From NCBI GenBank assembly GCA_963789255.1, contig CAWBJW010000002.1, positions 1,054,001 through 1,118,000 of the forward strand: DNA of 64,000 nucleotides, in the 5' to 3' direction. Below the pieces are notes generated by a model, which was given only the letters and a program-made list of their open reading frames with translations, was not told the origin of the DNA and ran no database searches. Source of the stretch: DATARH01 sp963789255 (GTDB lineage Bacteria > Pseudomonadota > Alphaproteobacteria > ATCC43930 > CGMCC-115725). The translations under genes and the position numbers were made by a program. Shown here piece after piece: positions 8,444-17,517 of this stretch. Numbering within the stretch: the stretch's first letter is position 1; every line of letters begins with the position of its first letter.

Positions 8444-9706
8444 ATGCCTCGTGTCGAGATCATCACCTTCGGCTGCCGGCTCAACGCGTTCGAGAGCGAG
8501 ATCATCCGCCGCGCCGCCGCTGAGGCCGGGCTCGGCAACGCGGTCATCGTCAATACCTGCGCGGTGACCGCCGAGGCCGAGCGCCAGGCGCGCCAGGCGA
8601 TCCGCCGCGCCCGGCGCGAGCATCCGGAAGCGCGGATCATCGTCACCGGCTGCGCCGCGACCCTCGCACCCGAGCGCTACGCCGCGCTCGGTGAGGTCGA
8701 TCTCGTGCTCGACAACGAGGCCAAGCTGAAGAAAGAAAGTTACGGACTCGACCCGGACAGCCCTCACCCACCGGCCGCTATAGCGGCCGGTCCCCCCTCT
8801 CCCGCGGTGCGGGAGAGGGTAACAGACGCCGCTGCGCCCCTTACCCGCGCCCGCGCCTATCTGCAGGTGCAGCAGGGCTGCGATCATCGCTGCACCTTCT
8901 GCATCATTCCCTATGCCCGCGGCCCGAGCCGGTCGGTACCCGAGGGCGCGCTGGTCGACGAGGCACGGCGGCTGGTGGCTCTGGGCGTTCGCGAGATCGT
9001 GCTGACCGGGGTCGACCTGACCGCCTATGGCGCCGATCTGCCCAATCGCCCGAGCCTCGGGAAGATGGTGCAGCGCCTGCTCGCCGGCGTACCGGAACTC
9101 GCCCGGCTGCGCCTCTCCTCGCTCGACCCGAGCGAGATCGACGAGCCGCTCTGGGCGCTCTTCGCCGAGGAACCGCGGCTGATGCCGCATCTGCATTTCT
9201 CGTTGCAGGCCGGCGACGATCTGATCCTGAAGCGGATGAAGCGGCGGCACAGCCGCCTCCAGGCGATCGCGGCCTCGCGGCGCGCCCGCGCCTTGCGCCC
9301 GGAGGTCGCGATCGGTGCCGATCTGATCGCCGCCTTTCCGACCGAAACCGATTCCATGTTCCGGCATAGCCTCGATCTCGTCGATGAGTGCGGCATTGCC
9401 TTCCTGCACGTCTTTCCGTACAGCGCGCGGCCGGGGACGCCGGCGGCGCGGATGCCGCAGCTCGATCCGGCGCTGGTGCGTGAGCGAGCCGCCCGGCTGC
9501 GCGCCGCCGGCGCGGCGGCGCTCGACGCCGAACTCGCGTCGCGCGTCGGCAGCGAAGGCGCGGTGCTGGTCGAGCGCCCGGGGGTGGGGCGCGCCGAATT
9601 CTATGCGACGGTCAGCCTCGACGGCGCTCACGAGGTCGGGTCGATCGCGCGCGTGCGGCTGGTCGCGGCGAGCGGCCGCAATCTTGTCGGAGCACCGCTG
9701 ACATGA
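8444..9706 (+). CDS. mtaB: tRNA t6A37 methylthiotransferase MtaB, carrying an in-frame palindromic insertion
   Basis: 420 residues. MtaB is a radical-SAM enzyme that adds a methylthio group to t6A37 of tRNAs. The UPF0004 domain shows its three cluster cysteines in TFGCRLN (C11), VNTCAVT and VTGCAA. The radical-SAM cluster motif CDHRCTFC is at about residues 146-153, followed by HFSLQAGDD. Residues about 99-126, between the two domains, are not the usual linker but are translated from a palindromic repeat (separate entry). The frame stays open and the domains keep order, so function may be preserved. ATG 8444 gives the conserved start; an upstream start at 8417 would only add dapF-overlapping residues. 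The stop overlaps ftsY (ATGA). Confidence 0.93.
   Translation: MPRVEIITFGCRLNAFESEIIRRAAAEAGLGNAVIVNTCAVTAEAERQARQAIRRARREHPEARIIVTGCAATLAPERYAALGEVDLVLDNEAKLKKESYGLDPDSPHPPAAIAAGPPSPAVRERVTDAAAPLTRARAYLQVQQGCDHRCTFCIIPYARGPSRSVPEGALVDEARRLVALGVREIVLTGVDLTAYGADLPNRPSLGKMVQRLLAGVPELARLRLSSLDPSEIDEPLWALFAEEPRLMPHLHFSLQAGDDLILKRMKRRHSRLQAIAASRRARALRPEVAIGADLIAAFPTETDSMFRHSLDLVDECGIAFLHVFPYSARPGTPAARMPQLDPALVRERAARLRAAGAAALDAELASRVGSEGAVLVERPGVGRAEFYATVSLDGAHEVGSIARVRLVAASGRNLVGAPLT
8761..8820. repeat. Palindromic element inserted in the mtaB reading frame
   Basis: Two adjacent perfect palindromes occur here: a 20-base one at 8771-8790 and an 11-bp stem with 3-base loop at 8795-8819 (CCCTCTCCCGC / GCGGGAGAGGG). 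The second resembles the intergenic stems at 10.9-11.5 kb. In other MtaB proteins this position encodes a different inter-domain linker. The element is translated as a Pro/Ala-rich peptide. Confidence 0.75.
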
Positions 9707-10764
9707 GGTTCTGGCGGCGCGGCGTGCCGGGCGATCCTGCCGCGGATGCGGACGCCGTTCCGCCCGACGCGGGCGACATCGTCGCGGCGCAGACGGCGTC
9801 CCCGCCCCCGCCGATCGCCGCGCCGCCGCCGGACGCTGCCGAGCCGCGCGGCTGGCTCGGCCGGCTGCGCGCCGGCCTCACGCGCAGCTCGACGCGGCTG
9901 ACCGAGGGGATCAACACGATCTTCGCTCGCCGCCGGCTCGACGATGCGGCGCTCGGCGAGCTCGAAGAGTTGCTGATCGCCAGCGACATGGGCGTCGGCG
10001 TCGCCGGCGAGGTGGTCGAGGCGCTCAGACGGACCCGCTTCAACCAGGAGGTCTCGCCCGAGGAGGTGCGCGCCGCGCTCGCCGAGGAGGTGATCCGGCT
10101 GGTCGAGCCGGTCATGAAGCCGCTGCGCATCGATCCGGAAACGAAGCCCTTCGTAATTCTCGTCGTCGGGGTCAACGGCAGCGGCAAGACGACGACGATC
10201 GGCAAGCTGGCGAAGCAGTACCGCGATGCCGGGAAGAGCGTGATCCTCGCAGCCGGCGACACCTTTCGCGCGGCCGCCGTCGAGCAGCTGCAGATCTGGG
10301 GCGAGCGCGCGGGGTGCCCGGTGCTGACCCGCCCGACCGGATCGGACGCGGCCGGGCTGGCCTACGACGCCTTGATGCGGGCGCGCGAGGAGCGGGCCGA
10401 TCTGTTGCTGATCGACACCGCCGGGCGCCTGCACAACAAGGCCGATCTGATGGGCGAATTGCAGAAGATCGTGCGCGTCTTGAAAAAAGTCGATCTCCAA
10501 GCGCCGCATGCCGTGCTCCTGGTGCTCGACGCGACGGTCGGGCAGAACGCGCACGCCCAGGCCGAGATTTTCCGCGACATGGTCGGGGTCACCGGCATCG
10601 TCATGACCAAGCTCGACGGCACCGCCAAGGGCGGAGTCCTGGTGTCGCTCGCCGAGAAATACGGCATCCCGATCCACCTGATCGGCATCGGCGAGGGCGC
10701 CGAGGATCTCCGCCCGTTCGAAGCCCGCGCCTACGCCCGCAGCCTGGTCGGGCTGGATGCCTAA
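9703..10764 (+). CDS. ftsY: Signal recognition particle receptor FtsY
   Basis: 353 residues. FtsY is the membrane-associated GTPase that docks SRP-bound ribosomes for co-translational insertion. A short acidic/Pro-rich A domain (residues 1-55) is followed by the N domain and the G domain: GVNGSGKTTTIGKLA (about 155-169), the DTFRAAAVEQL motif, DTAGRLHNK (about 236), TKLDGTAKGG (about 301) and the GIGEGAEDLRPF end. The A domain is short, as is common in Alphaproteobacteria. The ATG overlaps the mtaB stop, indicating a dapF-mtaB-ftsY operon. A truncated convergent gene fragment abuts its stop codon. Confidence 0.97.
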   Translation: MRFWRRGVPGDPAADADAVPPDAGDIVAAQTASPPPPIAAPPPDAAEPRGWLGRLRAGLTRSSTRLTEGINTIFARRRLDDAALGELEELLIASDMGVGVAGEVVEALRRTRFNQEVSPEEVRAALAEEVIRLVEPVMKPLRIDPETKPFVILVVGVNGSGKTTTIGKLAKQYRDAGKSVILAAGDTFRAAAVEQLQIWGERAGCPVLTRPTGSDAAGLAYDALMRAREERADLLLIDTAGRLHNKADLMGELQKIVRVLKKVDLQAPHAVLLVLDATVGQNAHAQAEIFRDMVGVTGIVMTKLDGTAKGGVLVSLAEKYGIPIHLIGIGEGAEDLRPFEARAYARSLVGLDA

Positions 10765-10894
10765 TGTCGCTGTGCTGCCGCACTTCGCCGCGCGCGCACG
10801 AGCCGAAGAGCCATACTGACGCGTCATGGTCGCCCAGCGCATTCAGCACCATCCGGCGCAACTCGCCGATCGCCCGCTCGCGGGTCGAGTTCAT
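10763..10894 (-). pseudogene. Truncated nucleotidyltransferase (MNT domain), cut at the ftsY stop codon
   Basis: 44 residues on the minus strand begin MNSTRERAIGELRRMVL and run into the nucleotidyltransferase motif WLFGSCARGEVRQHSDI, i.e. GSxARGE...SDxD. The match ends one residue before the second catalytic Asp, exactly where the reading frame meets the ftsY stop codon at 10762-10764; further frame is only ftsY antisense. MNT proteins are antitoxins or AMPylating enzymes of HEPN/MNT pairs, and no HEPN partner is seen. It is a deletion remnant. Confidence 0.6.
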
Positions 10895-10918
10895 GCCACG
10901 CGCATGGGTGTCCCCAGG

Positions 10919-11338
10919 TTAGTGCGGCGGGGTTCCTCCCCCGCTTTGCGGGGGAGGTGGCGAGAGAAGCGAGCCGGAGGGGGCGGCGGTTGCGGCCCGT
11001 TCGATCGCAATAAGAGCGCCCTCCAATCTCTCGTCCCGCAAGACATCACTGGCCGCAATCCTCAGGACCCTGATCCCGCGCCCGGCTAGAAATGCATCGC
11101 GGCGTGCATCGTGACGCACCTGAGCGGCGGCATCGTGCGCGAACCCGTCTACTTCGATCGCCAAACCGGCTGCTGGGCAATAGAAATCGAGAATGTAGGG
11201 CCCGATAGGATGCTGGCGGCGAAAGCGCAAGCCGGCCAGCCGGCTCTTCCGTAACGCCTGCCACAGCACGACCTCCGGGAGAGTCATTTGGCGGCGCAGT
11301 TCGCGCGCTCGCCCGAACGTCTTCGCCGGCGCTCGCAT
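10919..11338 (-). CDS. DUF559 endonuclease-fold protein with repeat-derived C-terminus
   Basis: 139 residues. The DUF559 (Vsr/restriction-endonuclease-like) core is clear: ARELRRQMTLPEVVLWQALR, GLRFRRQHPIGPYILDFYCPAAGLAIEVDGFAH, then RDAFLAGRGIRVLRIAASDVL. The D-F-Y-C and E-V-D-G residues are the probable metal-binding positions. The substrate of the family is unknown; it often lies beside repeats or mobile DNA. The start ATG 11338 precedes the conserved MRAPAKTFGRARELRR. The last 20 or so residues (Ser/Pro/Gly-rich) are translated from the palindromic repeat at 10935-10984, so the repeat supplies the tail and stop. Confidence 0.8.
   Translation of the reverse strand: MRAPAKTFGRARELRRQMTLPEVVLWQALRKSRLAGLRFRRQHPIGPYILDFYCPAAGLAIEVDGFAHDAAAQVRHDARRDAFLAGRGIRVLRIAASDVLRDERLEGALIAIERAATAAPSGSLLSPPPPQSGGGTPPH
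10935..10984. repeat. Intergenic palindromic repeat, copy 1
   Basis: A perfect 10-bp stem CCTCCCCCGC / GCGGGGGAGG with a TTT loop (10935-10957) is followed by TGGCG...GCCGGAGGGGG. The same architecture recurs at 11361 and, inverted, at 11445. This copy overlaps the 3' end of the DUF559 gene. Confidence 0.8.
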
Positions 11339-11360
11339 GCCCCCTCCATCACCCGTTGAT

Positions 11361-11407
11361 CCTCCCCCGCGTGCGGGGGAGGTGGCGCGCCATGCGCCGG
11401 AGGGGGC
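11361..11407. repeat. Intergenic palindromic repeat, copy 2
   Basis: The same 10-bp stem as copy 1, here with a 2-base loop (11361-11382), followed by TGGCGCGCCATGCGCCGGAG and GGGG. It lies just upstream of the DUF559 start. Confidence 0.8.
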
Positions 11408-11444
11408 GCTGCACGGCAAATATTTCCTCCACCGCGCTGTCGTA

Positions 11445-11495
11445 CCCCCTCCACCATGCTGCGCATGGTCCCCCTCCCCCGCTACGCGGGGGAGG
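11445..11495. repeat. Intergenic palindromic repeat, copy 3 (inverted)
   Basis: An inverted copy: the CCCCCTCCACCATGC end comes first and the 10-bp stem with TAC loop (11473-11495) second. With copy 2 it forms a head-to-head pair about 40 bases apart. Confidence 0.75.
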
Positions 11496-11659
11496 AACCG
11501 GCGTCTCCTCTGCCACAGCGCTTGCCGGCTTTCAGCAACCCCTGGTGAACAAGATAACCAAAAAATCGTGCTTAACGGAGAGCGTCGATCCTTGAACAAA
11601 TGCGTCCAACACCGACATCTGGCCGCGTTGACCGCGGCGTCGCGCAGGGAGGAGAGACC

Positions 11660-11818
11660 ATGAGTGCGATTCTGTGCCTTGGGAGTGATCTGGTACTCGC
11701 CGCCGTCATCCTCGGCGCGGCGGCCGCGATCCTCGCCGGCCTGACGATCCCGGCGCTCTTGGCGCACCCGCTCCTGGCAATGGTCATCGTGCTGCTCATC
11801 GCGGGGGCATTTAGTTAG
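11660..11818 (+). CDS. Small two-helix membrane protein
   Basis: 52 residues, almost wholly hydrophobic, with two predicted membrane helices (about 9-30 and 32-50: LVLAAVILGAAAAILAGLTIP and PLLAMVIVLLIAGAF). A strong ribosome-binding site (gggaggaga, 11648-11656) sits four bases before ATG 11660, which argues that it is a real gene. It ends 8 bases inside the convergent coiled-coil gene. No family is recognised; it could be a small membrane regulator. Confidence 0.55.
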   Translation: MSAILCLGSDLVLAAVILGAAAAILAGLTIPALLAHPLLAMVIVLLIAGAFS

Positions 11819-12581
11819 AGAAGTCGGGGAGTTCTCCCCGTCGCCGGCGCCACTTTACTGCTCGCACCGATATCCCCAACGCGGCTGCGAACCATCGATT
11901 GCTGCGCGGCTGCGCAAACCGCGGGCCGCTGGCCACATGACGTTCGACAGCATAACGCAATTCGGTCGGCAAATCAAAGTCCATGAAGGTATCAAGTTTC
12001 TGGTGTACCTCGCCGTAAATCGAATCAATCAACAAGTCGCGCTTTGCCTGGAAGTGCTTTTCAGCATCTCGAAAAATCCTGTCGATTAACTTCAAGGCCG
12101 TTGCATCGGCATGGCGCTCGAATTCCTCGACCTCGCGCTGCAGGGCGACCTCAGCATGAACGGCGAGAGCCGCGACTTCATGCGCTGCGACCTCCTTCAG
12201 CCGCGCCTCGACATCCTTGGTCAGTGCGGCCACCTCGCTCCGCGAGAGTGCCTCTGACAGAAGGCCCACGAGCAATTCCTTTCCTTCGGTGGAGCGGAGG
12301 AACGCTTCGAGCCGCGCGCTCATTTCGCCCCGAAGTCTCTCGGCTTCTTGCTTCAGCGCCACGGCAAGCTCGACCTCGACTTCCTCCGAAATGCGCTTCA
12401 GCTGCTTGATCGCAGCTTGAGCCTCGGATCGGATATCCGTCGCGATTTCACCGACCAGCGGCCAAAGCGCGTCTCTTTTGAGCGCCTCCAATATTTGGCT
12501 AAGGATCGCCCGCCTTGCTCCATCGGAGCGCAGGCTATCCGCGACGATCTGATTCACGTCCAAGAGCCCGAAAAAAGCCAT
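11811..12581 (-). CDS. Coiled-coil protein of unknown function
   Basis: 256 residues, mostly charged alpha helix. Long heptad-like stretches rich in Glu, Ala, Leu and Arg span about residues 40-180 (AIKQLKRISEEVEVELAVAL, RLKEVAAHEVAALAVHAEVA). The end is basic (RAVKWRRRRGELPDFSN) and could bind nucleic acid or be membrane-proximal. MAFFGLLDV at 12581 is the chosen start because a ggaggg ribosome-binding site lies 6 bases upstream; part of it is in a short hairpin (CCCTCC-AAAA-GGGAGG). No signal peptide or catalytic motif is visible. I do not recognise the family. Confidence 0.6.
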   Translation of the reverse strand: MAFFGLLDVNQIVADSLRSDGARRAILSQILEALKRDALWPLVGEIATDIRSEAQAAIKQLKRISEEVEVELAVALKQEAERLRGEMSARLEAFLRSTEGKELLVGLLSEALSRSEVAALTKDVEARLKEVAAHEVAALAVHAEVALQREVEEFERHADATALKLIDRIFRDAEKHFQAKRDLLIDSIYGEVHQKLDTFMDFDLPTELRYAVERHVASGPRFAQPRSNRWFAAALGISVRAVKWRRRRGELPDFSN

Positions 12582-12834
12582 GTCAACCCTCCAAAAGGGA
12601 GGTGCTCCGGAGGCCAAGTGTGTGCGCCGTCCCTGCCATCTCACCCAGGGATCTCCTTGCCGGACCCCGGCTTTGGCCCGAGCGAAGGAGCGCTCCCTCG
12701 TCCGCTGACTAGCGCGTTCACATCTCCGTCACACGGGATACCAATCCCCGGCGCGAGAGCCGGCTGGTAAGGCCGGACTCCGCCCCCTGGAGCGATGCCA
12801 GTCTCGTGCCCGGCGGCTAATTTTTCAACACGCC

Positions 12835-15712
<2,878 letters not shown>

Positions 15713-15876
15713 GATCCGACTTTAGCGTGCCGCTGCTGCGGATTCTACGGACACCGCGCCAAGCGCGGAGATGAGAGCAAAACCAACCGCTTACCGCTGA
15801 CGGAGCGGAGCGTCCGCAAAGGCGGCGAAGGATCGCCGTCGCGCCGCTCTTCGCCCGTCCGTTGCGTACTCCGCGC

Positions 15877-17048
15877 TAATACCAAATCCCGCTGATTAGA
15901 ACCGATGGGCCCAATCGCGCAGGCCGATCGACATGATAGTCCATGGCCGGTCAACGAGCTTGTTCCAGGCATGACAGCAGTGATCGAGGATGTCGCCGTA
16001 CGACTGGAAGACCCGGTTGGAGAGCCAGTTGTCGCGCATGTACTGCCAGATGTTTTCGACCGGATTGAGTTCCGGCGACTTCGGGGGCAGCGGCATCAGG
16101 GTGATGTTGTCGGGGATGTCGAGCTTGGCGGAGAGGTGCCAGCCGGCCTGATCGAGCAGCAGGACGGCATGGGCGCCCGGTGTAACCGTTCGGGAGATTT
16201 CGGCCAGGTGCAGCGCCATCGCGGCGGTATTGCAGCGCGGCAGGATGAGGCCGGCGGCAGTCCCCTTGGCCGGACAGATCGCGCCGAAGATATAGGTCGA
16301 GCGCGTTCTCTGATCGTGGGGTGCCGAGGGCCGCGTCCCGCGCCGTGCCCATCGCCGGGTGATCTTGTTCTTCTGGCCGATCCGGGCCTCGTCTTGAAAC
16401 CAGATCTCTATCGGCTTGCCGGCCGCGTCGCGCTTGGCAATCACGTCGAGGCTCTCGGCGAAGTTTTTTTGAACGCCGCCAGGGCCTCGCCATCCTGGGC
16501 GTGGTGCCGGGGTCGCGCCGACAGCTTGCGCAAGCCCAGAGCGCGCAATTCGCGGCTCAGCGTCTGCTTGCTGATCGAGATGCGGAATTCCTCGAACACC
16601 CATTGCGCCAGATCGACCAGCCGCCAGCGGACAACGCCGTGAACCGCCGGGATCGGACCGCTCTCGACGATCTCCAGCAACGCTTGCCGGTGCGCTTCGG
16701 TGAGCAGCGGCGCGTTGCCCGGGGCCTTGCCGTTCACCAAGCCAGGCGGCCCCTCGGCGTTGAAAGCCAACACCCAGTCCCGCACCGTTTGCAGCCCGAC
16801 GCCACCCATCTTGGCGGCCTCGGTGCGAGATCCGCCGTCATAGATCGCCGCCAGAGCCAACAAGCGTCGGGTCTGAGCGGCATCCACAGACCGCTTCGCC
16901 AGATCGCGCAATCCTACCGCGTCGTAACCCTCCCGAAGGCGAACCGCTGCCGCCATGGCAAACCCCCTCTCGTTTGCCACGGTGAATCACATTCTCCTCG
17001 CCTTGGGAATCCCCTACGTGAGTCGCGCTCGGAGGGACTTGGTATAAG
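15877..17048. mobile_element. IS630-family insertion sequence, copy 1
   Basis: About 1.17 kb, bounded by imperfect inverted repeats: TAATACCAAATCCC at 15877-15890 and, on the other strand, CTTATACCAAGTCCC at 17034-17048. It carries a two-frame IS630-type transposase on the minus strand. The expected TA target duplication is not clean in this copy, so the exact ends are uncertain by one or two bases. It lies between uvrA and the VOC gene and breaks neither. Confidence 0.75.
15896..16980 (-). CDS. IS630-family transposase in two overlapping frames (possible programmed frameshift)
   Basis: The first frame (16980 to about 16460) holds the helix-turn-helix domains: LREGYDAVGLRDLAKRSVDAAQTRRLLALAAIYDG, a GVGLQTVRDWVLAFN recognition helix and SKQTLSRELRALGLRK. 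It reaches KK in a run of seven A (minus strand) near 16464-16470. The catalytic part continues in the -1 frame as NFAESLDVIAKR with the DDE triad: WFQDEARIGQ (D), VLLLDQAGWHLS (D) and NPVENIWQYMRDN (E). A -1 slip on the A run would join them into about 360 residues. Several IS630 members express transposase this way; loss of one A would look the same. Confidence 0.8.
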
Positions 17049-17082
17049 GCGTTGTTTTCGGCCGGGATCGCCGCGACGCGAA

Positions 17083-17483
17083 TCAGTCGCTGACGGCCGG
17101 CGGGACGTAGCCCTTCGGCGCCTCCTGCATCAGCGCCAGCGTATGTCCATCGGGATCGTCGAAAAACGCCATCCACAAATCATGGTCGTCCATCCGAGCG
17201 ATCCGCCGCGGCTCGCTGTCGAAGGCGGCGCCACGCCCGCGCAATTCCCGCACCGCCAGGGCAATATCGGCGCAGCGAAAATAGATCACCGACGAATAGG
17301 GCAAACGTTCCGGATGGTGGTCTTTTCGAGCGGCAACCGGACCCCGGCGCAATCAAAGAAGGTGAGATCGCCAAAGCGGAACAGCTTCTGCAGGCCAAGC
17401 ACCGTCTCGTAGAACTGCTCGGCGCGATCGACATCGGTGACGCCGAGCGCGATCTGACCGATATGGCTCAAATCCAGGCGCAT
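17083..17483 (-). CDS. VOC (glyoxalase/bleomycin-resistance) family protein, frameshifted in the middle
   Basis: The start is ATG 17483 with a gaaggga ribosome-binding site. The first beta-alpha-beta-beta-beta module reads IGQIALGVTDVDRAEQFYETVLGLQKLFRFGDLTFFDCAGVRL; the second, in another frame, reads SVIYFRCADIALAVRELRGRGAAFDSEPRRI...LWMAFFDDPDGHTLALMQE. The frame changes between about 17310 and 17330. Removing one A from the A run and one from GGAACG gives a smooth LERPPSGRLPYSSVIYFR; a single missing base would also work. VOC proteins bind a divalent metal through His/Glu residues, here H8 and E at the FFDDPDGHTLALMQE end. The substrate is unknown. Confidence 0.7.
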
Positions 17484-17517
17484 CGCGGCTCCCTTCGCTC
17501 TGGACTCTCGTTGGATC

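Noticed and set aside
8225..9631. A long minus-strand frame opposite mtaB
   Set aside because: It is a shadow of mtaB; its only notable segment is the reverse reading of the palindromic insert.
10935..11495. A rho-independent terminator role for the GC-rich hairpins
   Set aside because: The stems lack a T run, recur in both orientations and share flanks, so they fit a dispersed repeat family better.
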